Shown here: positions 11,553 to 25,415 of the stretch, piece after piece
Layout of the letters: every line of letters begins with the position of its first letter
Position numbering within the stretch: position 1 is the first letter of the stretch
Assembly: GCA_002812745.2 (NCBI GenBank)
Contig: NCSJ02000063.1
Location: 100,087 to 164,086 of the forward strand
Source: Scytalidium lignicola
Lineage: Eukaryota; Ascomycota; Leotiomycetes
DNA: 64,000 nt
Direction: 5' to 3'
Program-made: the position numbers and the translations under genes
Notes under the pieces: generated by a model
What the model was told of the DNA's origin: nothing
Seen by the model: only the letters and a program-made list of their open reading frames with translations
Databases searched by the model: none

Positions 11553-13582
11553 CTAAAGTTTGCTCTTTAGCTCCGCCTCTGCTTTAGCCTTCTCCCTCAA
11601 CTCCCTCCTCAAGATCTTCCCCGATGGACTTTTAGGAATAGTATCCACGAATATAACCCCACCCCTCAGCTGTTTGTAATCAGCTACTTTACCCTTGACA
11701 AATTCCTTGACGTCCTCTTCGGAAAGTGGTGGGTTCCCGGGAGCTCTAACGACGTAGGCGCGCGGTACTTCGGTGCCGGGGATGAAGACGCCAATGACGG
11801 CTGCATCGAGGATTTGGGGATGGATTAGGAGGAGGGCTTCTAGTTCTGCGGGAGGCACTTGAAGGCCTTTGTATTTTATTAGTTCCTGTTTGAATTGTTA
11901 GTCTAAGTTGTGATAACTCCATTTTTCAGGGGAAATAAAGGATGGCGGAGGAAGTAGGAGATAATTGAGTTTACCTTTTTTCGGTCTACGACGTATGGTA
12001 GGCCGTTCTTCCATACGGCTATGTCACCAGTGCACAGCCAGCCATCCACAAAGGACTCCTTAGTCGCTTGAGGATTGTTGTAGTAACCCTTTGTGACGAC
12101 GGGACCCTTTACCAAGACTTCACCTGGTTTGCCCTCTTCTACCTCGTTACCGTCATCATCTACAAGCCTAGGGTTCACGCCGCTTAGAAAGAGAAAACCA
12201 TTTATATATATAAATAAACCCTCCCACNAAAAAAAGGAAATGGAAAACAGAAGCGGGAACAACTCATAAATGAACAATTTGGATTACTCACTTTATGCTC
12301 ATATTCGGTAACAACGGACTAACACTGCCTGTATCATCAGATGTGCCCCAAGGCTGTGCTGTCACACTTCCCGTCGTCTCACTGAGCCCCCAAGTCTGGC
12401 TAATGAACACTTTACCTTTCCCCAACCTCTTGCTGGCAGCATACTGCAGCTCCTTACCTAGCGGCGCAGCACCACTGACAGCAATCTCGAGACTGTCAAA
12501 GTGATCCTTGACGATATCCATCTTGGCTATAAGGAGGTAAATCGGTGGTACAGTGAAGAAGCTGGTAATGCGGTACTTCTTGTTGTACTCGAGGAACTTG
12601 ACAAAGTCGAATTTGGGCATCCAGTAGACCGTACAGCCCATGTAAAAGGGGTTTATGAAGTAGCCCTGCACACCAGCTATGTGTGCGGCGGGAAGATGAG
12701 CTAGAGTTCGGTGCTCCATGGGTGGTTCGCCGCGCTTTTCTCGCTCGGCCAAGTATACCCTATTCATTGTGATGGGCAGAAAGGCTTCTGATACGATGTT
12801 CGTGTGGGATATTTTGACGCCTGCAAAGAAGCTCTGGAGTGAGTAAAATAAGGCTCCTAGTAGTTTCGCTGGGGATGCAATTAAGTACCTTTAGGGGGAC
12901 CAGTGGTACCAGAGGAGTATAGCAAGCAAATCAGACTGTCATCCAGCTCCTGCTGATTCGTTATCCTGGCCCAATCTAACTTCCCTTTCGAAGGTAGACA
13001 TGTTTTCCCACCCTCAATAGACTTGACGCTCCATTGGGGACTTGACTGTACAACCAGAACTCTGCTCAGAGGTATTCCACACGCCATGGCCGCCTGGATT
13101 GCCACATCCTTAGCATCGTTGCTGCATAATATCAATCTGCTGCTTCCTTGCTTGATCTGTCTCGACAGTTCCGGGGCGGTAAAAGAGGCACTGGCAGCAG
13201 AATAAACACCCCCAGCAGCAATCACACCATAGAATACCATAGGCAGGAGAGGCTGTCCTGAGGATATGCAGACCACCACATCCTTTCCTGGACCTTGAGC
13301 ACCGATACCAAACTCATGTCGCAGGCTGTATGCTATTCGCTGGGTGAGATCGCGGGCTTGGGCTTTGGTAATGGAATTTGAAGGATTTTCAGCTTCCACA
13401 TGAACAACTGTGTCTTCCTTTGAATCACAATCCTCATAATCTAGAATACAACCGAAGCATTAGCTTTTTTTGGTTTATTTTACAAAGCTGTGCGGTAAAT
13501 CGGGTGTCGGCAACAAACCAAATAAGAAAGTCAACAGGTCTAATGCAGGGATATCATACTGCTTAAGAGACGAATAGACCAT
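11553..13582 (-). CDS. Peroxisomal 4-coumarate-CoA ligase-like acyl-CoA synthetase
   Basis: Five exons (13582-13519, 13440-12889, 12820-12292, 12182-11975, 11885-11553) encode 561 residues in consistent phase. This is an ANL-superfamily adenylating enzyme. It activates a carboxylic acid as an acyl-AMP and transfers it to CoA. Visible motifs are the P-loop [13 protein letters not shown] (A3) across the second splice junction, [10 protein letters not shown] (A5), [11 protein letters not shown] (A7), PYVVDRKK before the last exon with [17 protein letters not shown] (A8), and the catalytic Lys region [11 protein letters not shown] (A10). The protein ends in SKL, a type 1 peroxisomal import signal. 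Substrate cannot be told from sequence; 4CL-like fungal ligases act on phenylpropanoid, aromatic or medium-chain acids. An N at 12228 lies inside intron 3. Confidence 0.88.
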
Positions 13583-14482
13583 GGTGAAATATGTTTGTTG
13601 TGATAACCTATGTCCAAAAGAAATTATATATATCTACAAATGTACCACTGCAGGGTATAAAGTCCGCGCAAGGAGCATTGAATCGAGAAGATGACCCATT
13701 GAGCCCGAAGCGTCCGATATACCTCCACGAAGAAGAGCTGTCTAGGGAGGGGAGGTGCCCAGGTAGCTTTCCAGCAGTACCAGTAGCACCAGTAAAGCTT
13801 CCCGAGGCAAAATCTTGGCTGGGAAAACGCGGGGTACCGTACTCCACAGCGTATCCACAGGCCTACCTCAGCGGGTAGAAGCCGTGGGATTTGGTAGGTT
13901 CGATGTCAGCCTTTGCGTGTCATCTCACGCTACTACAGGGCTTGTTTCTTCCCTCGTCGTTTGCTCCATCCTCTTAGAGCGCTTAGCAAGAGCACCACAG
14001 AACCCCCGGATGCCTTGCCTGAGTAGCGTCCACTAATTGTGCATATGGAGAGGCATTCTTGCTTGGGAGGATGGAGCGGTGGAGAAAGCTGTGCTGTGCT
14101 GTGCTGCAGAAGAAACGCCCTGAAACACAGCTGCAGTGTTATTGGCGTGATTCCCGACTGTGCCACTGAAGAAACATGAAATACAATCGCATTGTTATTT
14201 CTTGTAATTGGTGCCGAGCTTCTGAGTCGGTAACTGTGATTCAGGGTCGGTTTTGGGTGCTGATTCCTCAGGCTCGAGACGCTAACTTCCCGCTTGACCC
14301 CTCAACCTCGGCCGCCACTCCCAAATATGGCAGCCGGGACCGCTCCGCAGCTCTTTCGCTCACTGGTACTAATTCGGACGAAACCCAATCCAGTTCCCAA
14401 GCACCAATTGATATATAACTAGCACTATATTCACAAGTTCCTGGAATTGGGGAAATCATGTTGGTTTCTCAGAAAAGTATAA
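13583..14482. other. Promoter region of the acyl-CoA ligase and 3' side of SEC20
   Basis: No supported gene. Contains a short GTGCT tandem run around 14090-14106. Open frames on both strands (13591-14166) overlap each other and show no motif. Confidence 0.55.
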
Positions 14483-15845
14483 TCACAATTCATCCTTCTT
14501 CTTCCTCTCCGCGTTCGCCTCTGCTTCTTTATCTTCGAACATCCTCTTCTTGGGATTGCGTTGCACCTCTGCCTGCTCTTCTCCAGATGCATTGTGTCCT
14601 GTCTGAGCGTCTTCCGACTCTCCAGTTCCAGCTTCATCAATGATATGTCCTACTTGCTCAACCATGCTATCTGGCTCCTGCCCGTGAGCTCCAGCTTGTG
14701 GGACATTTGCACTTCTCATCGGCGCACCTCTACCACCGCCCCCAACATTCACACTGGGTGGATTGCTTGGGACAATAGTCGAGAACGGCACTCTTGTAGC
14801 GCTGTTATGCCGAATCACAGTCTGCCCGGCTGCGACAGAGCTCATTGCAGGTTCGCTGCTGCTTGAACTTCCCATCATACCCAATGTACTCAAGACTCCA
14901 AACAGAGACCTAAAGAATATCTTGAATGGAAACCACACCAACCACCATGTCGGCCCATATAACCATCTCCGGAAGATAAGCCAAGCAATCGTACCCAAAA
15001 GGATATAGAACGAAGTCTCGAGGTACCACGTATCGCTCTTCTGACTCCTCAGCAGTGTCCCAAGGAGGTTTCTTGAGTTCGACAATAAAGAATCTAGCGT
15101 TGAGTATGACTCTGAAAGCTGTGCCAATGCGGCAGTTGATTCCTTCAACGTGTCGTGCGCGAATTGTGATCGTGAGACTTCGGCCGCCATGATATCGTGC
15201 GTCCGTCGAAGAGCTAGTGTGACATCACTACTTGCGTTAACTTCCTTATCTTCGTGTGAAAGCTCCGACGTCTGCTGGTGGACCCGTCGGATTGAAGGCG
15301 CTGGAGAGGAACTTCCAGACTGCGGAGGGTTTACGTATGATTGCAAGAGTAATTCCCGCTCCAAGCGTTGCGCTGCCTGGAGGTTTCGCCGGGCCGTTAA
15401 CTGAGCCTTTCGAAATGCTCCATGATACCTAGTCGCACGTAATATCAGCGATCCCAAAGCCCCTGTTATAGAATATCCACTTCCACTTCCACTTCTATAT
15501 TCATGTGGAAAAATAAAATAAGAATGCCACGTACGATTTCAACTCCTGTACTGCTCTCTGGATGCTCTCTAACAGCTTCGTCTTCCTTTCATGTGCTTCA
15601 CTCCCGGGCTTCCCAGCAAGAAGATCGTACGCCTGTTCCTGTAATAACTCGAAATCTTCGTCCTGCTCCTTCAACGTCTGCTGTATCTCCACCGCAAGCT
15701 CGGTCATGACGTTGCCATCTTCGTTGTCCAAAGGCACGGATCCTGGCTGGAACTTGAGATTTGCAAGTCGATCGATCAGGTCTTTTAATTGTGCGTTTGA
15801 CTCTTGCAAGACAACGAGTCGCTCCGAGAGGCTTTCGAAGGACAT
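14483..15845 (-). CDS. SEC20: ER/Golgi Q-SNARE Sec20
   Basis: Two exons (15845-15535, 15428-14483) encode 418 residues. Sec20 is a Qb-SNARE on the ER that accepts COPI vesicles returning from the Golgi, together with Use1, Ufe1 and Sec22. The N-terminal half is helical (SFESLSERLVVLQESNAQLKDLI). The SNARE-like region RTHDIMAAEVSRSQFAHDTLKES is followed by a membrane anchor at about residues 240-290 (YILLGTIAWLIFRR and a second hydrophobic stretch). A lumenal low-complexity tail ends in KKDEL. Yeast Sec20 ends in HDEL, so the terminal ER-retrieval signal agrees with the call. The start at 15845 (MSFESL) was preferred over an in-frame ATG 45 codons upstream, because the extension looks non-conserved and runs through a 10-G tract. 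Confidence 0.9.
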
Positions 15846-16219
15846 TTTGGAGACGGTCTTAAGTAGGTTGTTTGGGGGGGGGGAAGTTGAGGGGGGTTGT
15901 TTGTTCGTGATCGGAAGAACTGACGAAAGCTGGCTTGTAGCATTTACGGTACGGAGGTACGGAGTACGGTACCCCGACATTGGATACGGTAAGCGAAAAA
16001 TATACTTTCTGTACGGAGTACCAAGCTATGGGATCACCACCTCTAATCATTCACCAAAGGCATCTCTTCCCACCTCCGCCCAATTCGAGACCCAATTGAT
16101 CATCCAGGATCTCAAGTAAGTTCTGAGAAAATGCGCTGTTTTCTTCTTTTCTTTCCCCTACAACTCTTTTCCTAGCACTGCGCTGACATGACAATGAAAT
16201 AGTTTCAATCCCTGCAAAG
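15846..16219. other. Divergent promoter between SEC20 and mL53
   Basis: 374 bases shared by two genes transcribed outward. Holds a run of ten G at 15874-15883 and a cluster of TACGG-type words at 15946-16021. Confidence 0.6.
15946..15961. repeat. Dispersed 16-mer ACGGTACGGAGGTACG, copy 1
   Basis: Identical to 43231-43246. Flanked by further TACGGAGTAC words (near 15960 and 16012), so it is part of a small GTAC-rich cluster in the SEC20/mL53 promoter. Function unknown. Confidence 0.6.
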
Positions 16220-16656
16220 ATGATAACCCGATTCATGACGGAGGTATCCGCCGTCTTCAACCCTTTTTCTCCCAAGGCAAAGACAGCGAGGTTATTCCTC
16301 GCCTTCCTCCCATCCAATGCGCGATCAACCATGAAGGTTGAGACGAAGTTATTACCGAGGGCCTCGAAGGAGCGGAGTTATGTGGCCGTGAAATTCAGTA
16401 AGGAATCCTTTCCTTTTCCTTGGTTTCTATCAGCATATGGTTCTACCACTACTACGCACCTTTTTTATATATTTTTTATTCATTTCCTTCTCTGGTGGTC
16501 TAGATGAGGAATTTGTGATTGCTGACATGAGATTTCCTAGAGGATGGAAAGGAAATGAAACTTGACGCGGAGAAGTTAGGAATCAAGGGCGTGGTGGAGG
16601 AGGTGGATAGACATTCTAGAAGCCTGGGTAGAGAGGCAGAGTTGACAGGGAATTGA
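16220..16656 (+). CDS. Mitochondrial large-subunit ribosomal protein mL53 (Mrpl44)
   Basis: Two exons (16220-16397, 16541-16656; intron 143 bases) encode 97 residues. The protein begins MITRFMTEVSAVFNPFSPKAK and contains ARLFLAFLPSNARSTMKVETKLL. Exon 2 supplies KDGKEMKLDAEKLGIKGVVEEVDRHSR. This matches the mitoribosomal protein mL53, called Mrpl44 in yeast, a thioredoxin-fold subunit of the 54S particle. The splice is supported because phase 1 (A|GTAAGG) joined to AG|GATGG restores KFKDGKEM. Its small size and basic nature fit the family (yeast about 98). Confidence 0.87.
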
Positions 16657-17047
16657 GGTTGTATTATGGTGGAACTTCTTTGTTCTACTGTCTGGATCTT
16701 GGGTTGTATATTATCTGCATATGGGAGGCGTTTATTGAATCTAGATACGGCACCAGGATACGAATACTACTGACTATATTATATCGCATCTACTTTCGAC
16801 ATGCACGTTTTGCAACTTTATTCCAGACATATGAAGCGTCCCTGGTATGGAAGTGAATTGCCTACCCAGCCTGCTGATCTAGGTGGGTGGTCAAATTATT
16901 TTCTTCACCAGGAGCGTCCACGCCGCGGATAAGAGCATAAATTGAATGGATGCCCAACGTATGAGTGCATTTATTGTAACTTTTTACTACCATGCAAAAA
17001 ATTTAAGCATTTTAAGACTACGCCTTAAACCATGTGGAGCCCAAAGT
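16657..17047. other. Intergenic between convergent mL53 and pyrophosphatase genes
   Basis: AT-rich shared 3' region. No coding signal seen. Confidence 0.6.
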
Positions 17048-18241
17048 CTAAGCAGCAGCCCCGGAAATGAAGAACCACTTGTCAATGCTTGGATCAATAG
17101 GAGCAGGCGCAACGTTCTCATTTTGTGGGATATGAGGAAGCTGATCAGGGCTGATGCGGCTTGGAGATTGTTTAACGGAGAGGTTGGTGCTAAAATTACT
17201 GGTCAGTATGCATCTACAGACTACACTAGACGTCGACTTACGTTGAGATATCTCCTGGGGTGGTCTTGCCAGTGATAAGTTTCTCCCAAGCCTCAGCACA
17301 CTCACGTACAATATCGGTGGCGTACCTAGAAGCATGTTAGGCCCAACATTAAACCACAACAACGATGAAGAGTAAAACCCACTTCTTGTTTTTACATTCT
17401 CCAGTGAAGGCAAACTGGTTCTCAGGCTTTCCATCTGGGATTTTGTAAATTCTGAACCACTCGTTTGTGGCCCTCAGCAGACCAGGGAGATGTCTCTCAA
17501 CATCTTCAACGTCATTGAGCTTTGGTGCCAACGGGTCATTGACATCGATGACGATGACCTTCCAGTCAGTCTCTTCCTCATCGAGGAGAGCCATGACACC
17601 AAGGACCTTGACCTGCTTGATCTGACCAGGGTATCCAACCAATTCGCCGATTTCACAGACATCTAATGGGTCATTGTCGCCCTTGGCCTTAGTCTCTGGG
17701 TGGATGACATTAGGGTCTTCCCAGGTCTAGTAGAGTTGTAAGCGATTAAGTGCATATTTTACATGGAAGTCATGAGGCCCTACCTGAGGGAAAGCACCGT
17801 AATTCCAGAGATAACCCTTGTGAGGGAAGCAGTTGCGGACAAAACGCAGCTTGCCCTTCTTCACATCTTGCTTGATGGGGTTAAGGAGCTCCTCCTTCGA
17901 GATCTAGAATAGAATATATAAGTATTTAAACTTGCCAGCTAGAGAAGAAAAATAAAATAAAAAATAGAAATGGAAATTAAAAATAAAAATAAAATTGCCT
18001 GCTGTCATGGCCCATAGAGTTTAGAGTTTATTTTCATGGAAAGGCTACATACCTCCATCTTTCCGTTCGTCCATCTTGGGATCTCGACAATCATGTTCAG
18101 GATGGTTTGCTGCTCATTTGCATAGAGAGGAACGTCGTGGAAAGGAGAAATTGGGACACCATCTTTCTCGATGTAGACGCGGTGCTCCAAGGTGTTGGGA
18201 GCACCGACTCTTCGAACTTTGTAGGGGGAAGGGGAAGCCAT
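17048..18241 (-). CDS. IPP1: Soluble inorganic pyrophosphatase
   Basis: Five exons (18241-18053, 17903-17784, 17726-17383, 17325-17242, 17198-17048) encode 295 residues. It hydrolyses pyrophosphate to phosphate with Mg2+, pulling biosynthetic reactions forward. The family signature [13 protein letters not shown] is present with its metal-binding Asp residues. Other conserved parts are [51 protein letters not shown] and [17 protein letters not shown]. Length compares with 287 in yeast. The start [16 protein letters not shown] is the expected cytosolic one. However, the frame stays open for 101 codons upstream to another ATG at 18544, and that extension looks like a mitochondrial presequence, so a longer isoform is possible (see findings). 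Confidence 0.93.
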
Positions 18242-20373
<2,132 letters not shown>

Positions 20374-20832
20374 GTATCTTTTCTTACTGAGTGATAGAAG
20401 GTGGAAAATCATGGCATTGAGTTTCATGGCGCAATTAATTGAAATGAAAGGTTTAAAATATTAGAGCATTGACAGGAGTTCAAGGTCTTAGGCGGCGGAC
20501 TGAGCATTGCATGGCATTATCTTCCAATCATAGATGGTATGGTATTACGGAACTTAACACGAGAGTCCAATAAATAGAAATACGAATCTTGTTTTTCCTA
20601 TTCAGAAGATCTTGCAAATCCGAGGTCGTGAACTGCAACAAGAATTGGTAGCCTTGTGTCGTAGCCTTGCTTTCGCGTAAAGTGTTCTACAAAACGCGCC
20701 AAACATCTCGTCGCGTCTGCCTCGGGCACAACTTTGAGAGCCGCAATATCTCAAAACCTCCAAGCTCATTCCGAAGTCCCCCCAAATCCAATTGAGTCCT
20801 AAGTTTCAAAAAATACGGGAGATACAGCAGAG
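20374..20832. other. Intergenic between DUS2 and RFC2
   Basis: DUS2 3' region and RFC2 promoter. No gene seen. Confidence 0.65.
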
Positions 20833-22173
20833 ATGGCGGGATTCTTCGATATCAAGGCTCGCAAGGAAGCGGCAGCTACCAATGGAGCATCAAGCATCAA
20901 GGCGGGACCTATCAAAGAAACCACCAGGCTTCAACCTTGGGTCGAGAAATAGTGCGTTTGCCACATATTAATATATTCATCCCTCTTCGTTGCTTACGCA
21001 GTCACAGTCGACCAAAAACTCTCAATGATGTTACTGCCCAAGACCATACCATCACCGTCCTCCAACGTACCCTCCAATCGTCGAATGTGCGTTTTACTCC
21101 GCTTCCAACATTTCCATCTATGATTCTAACTGGTAAACCACTCTAGCTTCCCCATATGCTCTTCTATGGACCTCCAGGGACAGGCAAAACATCCACCGTC
21201 CTTGCCCTAGCCAAAGAACTCTACGGTCCCGAATTGATAAAGAGCCGTGTACTAGAACTCAATGCCTCCGACGAGCGAGGTATCTCGATAGTCCGGGAAA
21301 AAGTAAAAGACTTTGCCCGGATGCAACTCTCGCAGCCGTCTCCAGCATACCGAGAAAAGTATCCATGTCCGCCGTACAAGATCATCATCTTGGATGAGGC
21401 GGATAGCATGACGCAGGATGCACAGAGCGCGCTTAGGAGGACGATGGAGACGTACAGTAGGATTACGAGGTTCTGTCTGATTTGCAATTATGTTACGAGG
21501 ATTATTGATCCGCTTGCGAGTCGATGTTCCAAGTTCCGGTTTAAGAGCTTGGATCAGGGGAATGCGATCAAGCGAGTTGAGGAGATAGCACAGAAAGAAG
21601 GCGTCAAGTTGGAAGATGGCGCTTCTAATACTCTGATTAAGTGTGCAGATGGGGATTTGAGAAAGGCCATCACCTTTTTACAGAGTGCAGCTAGGTTGGT
21701 TGGGGCTGTTGCTCCGGTAAAGAAGGACGGAGAGGATGATGTAGATGCAATGGATGTGGATGAGACGGGGGGCAAACTCGTTATGGTGAAAACCATTGAA
21801 GAAATTGCTGGTGTCATTCCGGATGCCACCATTGATGGACTAGTCAAAGCTATGCAGCCCAAGTCAAAAGGTCTGGTGTATGAGGCCGTGGCTAAAGTTG
21901 TCACTGATATGGTCGCGGACGGATGGAGTGCTACTCAAATCTTATCACAGGTACGTCTATCTTCTATAGTGATACTCCTAATAAGGCACCCGTCTGACTA
22001 TACACCAGCTCTTCCAAACCATAATTTACAATGAATCGATTCCCGACATCCAGAAGAATAAAATTACACTAGTCTTCTCGGAAGTGGATAAGCGCCTTTT
22101 AGATGGCTCAGATGAACATCTAACAATTCTGGATATGGCGTTGAGAATATCAAACATCCTGTCTGGCGCCTGA
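20833..22173 (+). CDS. RFC2: Replication factor C subunit 2 (clamp loader ATPase)
   Basis: Four exons (20833-20951, 21008-21086, 21147-21950, 22009-22173) encode 388 residues. The protein is an AAA+ subunit of the RFC clamp loader, which opens PCNA and loads it on primed DNA; it is also shared by the checkpoint loaders. RFC boxes are clear: [15 protein letters not shown] across intron 1, Walker [13 protein letters not shown] at about 72-83, [10 protein letters not shown], Walker [13 protein letters not shown], sensor 1 [21 protein letters not shown], and the SRC arginine finger. The order closely follows yeast Rfc2 (human RFC4). The acidic insert [13 protein letters not shown] is less conserved. 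The last exon restores the C-terminal helices [13 protein letters not shown] and [18 protein letters not shown]. Confidence 0.95.
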
Positions 22174-22482
22174 GTGGTAATTAAGGCTGGGACGTTAGTG
22201 CATACGAATATGTTTGTCAAATGAGGAACTACAGATCGGTTGCATAGCATGGTTAGGATGGCGCCTGGGAGTTAAGTCGGAAAAGGTCCTATATCCTCAA
22301 AAATGAATTTACCTGGAAGAATGCTAGAGTTTTTATCATATATCATGTCCATTCTCGTTGATGCTTTTAACTTCAGATACTATATCCAAAATTTGCTAGT
22401 AATCCCCTTGCTAATTTACACTGGACAACTATTCGGGGTCANTTTTTTTAACTCTCCTCCTCATTCGTCATCATTAACACAA
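22174..22482. other. Intergenic between convergent RFC2 and MMSDH genes
   Basis: Shared 3' region, AT-rich, with an ambiguous N at 22442 before a T-run. No gene seen. Confidence 0.65.
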
Positions 22483-24262
22483 TTAACTGTGAGTAGGCAT
22501 AGCAACATCTGCGGCTTTCGAGATCGCATCCTCGCTTCTCCAAAGGCTAGTCACGGTCTTCTGTTGGGTATAGAAGTTCAATCCAGGCTTTCCGTAGAAG
22601 GTGTTTGCACCGCCACCAGCAATGCTCTTCTTGTTTCCAGTGAAGCTGTAGAATGGTAGGGGCACCGGGATAGGGACATTGATTCCTACTTGTCCTGCCT
22701 CAATGTTCTTCTGGAAGGCAGTGGCAGTAGCACCTGATCGAGTAAAGATCGCAGTACCATTGCCGTACTCGTTTGCATTGATAAGATCGATTGCCTCATC
22801 GAGGGAATCAACATTCAGGCAGACGAGGACGGGGCCGAAGATCTCTTCTTTATAACATTTCATGTGTGGTTTGACGTTGGTGATGATGGTTGGGCCAACC
22901 CAGTTTCCATTTGGGTATTTTGCAGGCTTGTATCCACGGCCGTCTAATAAGATGGTTGCCCCTTCTTCTTCAGCACTGGCAATGAGCTTCTCAATGCGAT
23001 CCTTACTCTGAGGAGAGATAACAGGGCCAAGATCAGCACCCTCTTCGAAACCTCCGTTCACGTTGAGAGACTTGGCGCTTTCGGCAAGCTCTGGAAGCCA
23101 TTCCTTGGTCTCGCCAACCATAACCAGTGTACTAAGAGCCATGCATCGTTGACCTGCGGCACCAAAAGCTGCACCGACAATTGAATTAAGTGCGTGCTGC
23201 TTGTTGGCATCTGGGAGGATAGCAGCGTGGTTTTTTGCACCAAGATTAGCCTGTACACGCTTGCCGTTTGCGGAGCCACGAGTGAAGATATATTCACCGG
23301 CACGGTTGCTGCCCACAAAGCTGATAGCCTTGATATCTGGATGGTCGATGATGAAGTCGACCGTCTTTGCTGCACCATGGACGATGTTAAGTACTCCGTC
23401 AGGGAGACCAGCCTTCTGTGCGAGTTCTGCTAGAATCATGGCCGCTCCAGGATCACGCTCGGATGGCTTAAGGATCAAACAGTTACCCGTGGCAGTTGCA
23501 ATTGGGATCGACCATAGAGGAATCATGGCGGGGAAGTTGAAGGGGCAAATTGCAGCTACGACACCGAGAGGCTCTCTATAGCTCCTAGTCTCCATATCCT
23601 TAGCCACCTCCAGGACCTCACCCATCATCTGCAAAGGAATGGCACAGGATGTTTCAGCAACTTGCAGGCCACGAAGGACATCACCTTTTGCATCTATATT
23701 TGGATGTCAGCAAGGTCAATCCTTCGATAGTAGCTGTGTGTGTATATATGAAAAAGGGGGGCATACCAGCAAAGGTCTTGCCTTGCTCTAGGGTAATGCT
23801 AGCAGCAAGTCTATCCCAGTTCTCACGGATCAACTGGGTGAACTTGAACATGATCTGCTGTCGAGCCATGACGCTAGTGTTCTTCCACGCAGGAAAGGCC
23901 TTCTGTGCACTCTCGACAGCGGCATTGAGCTCTGCATCAGTGCTCTGGGGGACTCTTGTCACCAAGTTGTTGGTTGCTGGGTCGTGCAGGTCGATCCATT
24001 CTGCGGCCTCGGACTTGACGAACTTGTTATCGATAAAGTACGGTGTGTCCTGCACCGATTGAATCTTTTGGTGCGTAGTAGGATAGCTGTCGGCAGTATA
24101 GGGCAGAGAAGCTGCTGCAGGTCGTAGATGTTGTGCTGTTGCATGCAGTCTCCGGGTGGCAATCTTCGAAGCTTCACTCGGAGAAGTCATTCTGAAAGTG
24201 GGCAAGACGGCACGGCGTGGCTGCACAGCTGCGGGTACTCCCTTAGAAAGAACACGCCTCAT
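22483..24262 (-). CDS. Methylmalonate-semialdehyde dehydrogenase (acylating), mitochondrial
   Basis: Two exons (24262-23767, 23693-22483; 73-base intron) encode 568 residues. The enzyme (ALDH6 family) converts methylmalonate semialdehyde and malonate semialdehyde to propionyl-CoA or acetyl-CoA with NAD and CoA, in valine, thymine and beta-alanine catabolism. The ALDH core is clear: [61 protein letters not shown], and the active-site Cys (about 349) in [12 protein letters not shown], the form typical of this acylating subfamily. The first ~55 residues are basic and rich in Ser, Ala and Arg without early acids, consistent with a mitochondrial presequence. The splice rebuilds [17 protein letters not shown], a conserved ALDH segment. 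Confidence 0.94.
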
Positions 24263-25415
24263 CTTCTGAGCAATTGGGTAAAGGAAAAGGAAAAGGGAGG
24301 GTATAGACGTCGGTGGGGGACGGTGTGTTAGATGGAGATGTCTACCAGCGACCTGAGATTGAGCAAGAAGAGGAGCATTTGTAAATTAGATCGAGATTGT
24401 ATATATTCAAGCTCCACGGCCAACCACGGGCCAACAACGGGGTAGCTGGGGAACAACCCTCCACCTTTCTCCCCACCTGCTGCCATGTCTAACCGAGCTG
24501 GGGCGAGGTTCTCAAGTCGGCTTCAACCGAGGGCGAGTAGGACTGCCGACGTCGGATCTCTCTTCCTGCTTTGNTCTGTACAGAAGGTACTTGTGCATAC
24601 AAACTTCCTAGAGAAGATACAAAAAAGTACTTGTTGGGGCCACTCCGGAGTGGATCTCGGAGGCCCCCATGTGCAGGTCATGTGACCTCTATCGACCCAA
24701 ACCAATGATGTGGGGTCTTGCGCAGTCCTCCGGTGTCAATACATCACTTCTACCGGTAAATCATCCTTTGCCTGCCATTGGTGGTATATATAAGCACAAA
24801 TTGCTTTTATCTGTCTTTCTTCGTATAAGTTAAGAGTTCATATTTGCAATTCCCATTTGAAAGACTGAGGATTTCGCAGATTCACCGTACAGAAGTGCGA
24901 TACAGTGCGATGCGGAGTTCTGCGCTGCCATTTGTGAAATTGCCATGAGATGTCCAACCAATCACAACCACAGGGATCGAGGTAGCCTTATCACAAAGCT
25001 TCTAACCCCGATTAAGACAATGCGGTCGGAGGCGGTGTGCTGGATTAAGAAACTATCAAAAGGCAATCAACTACGGAGCCAGTACTACAGGACGTACTGT
25101 TACTCATCCTGACATCTTCAGCGAATTCACAAAGGAGTAGACATTAAGTTTCTGGGACTGACAGTTGATGCAATTTTGAGTCTCCAGCTGCAGCTCTGCT
25201 GAAGTGATAACCACCGACGTATTTCAAAAGTTCCTTGCTCTAATAGGTATCTCTAAAGCTAGGAAATCCCGATCTTCTCATGGTTTGAGGGTGGAGACTC
25301 CGGCTGGACCTGCCGAAATCTGCCATGCAGTACCAGCGCTGTCGTTATCGTCAGTAACTAGTCTAAACCTCTAGTGATATCCCGATTAAGCCACCTGCTA
25401 GATGACATCTAAATC
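24263..25415. other. Divergent intergenic region between MMSDH and the F-box gene
   Basis: 1.15 kb with no supported gene. Contains AAGTACTTG at 24625-24633, TCATGTGA near 24677, a TATATATAAG string near 24785 and an N at 24574. The open frames on both strands around 24485-24705 are shadows of each other. Confidence 0.55.

Noticed and set aside
13591..14166. Several small frames on both strands between acyl-CoA ligase and SEC20
   Set aside because: They shadow each other and lie in the promoter of the ligase gene.
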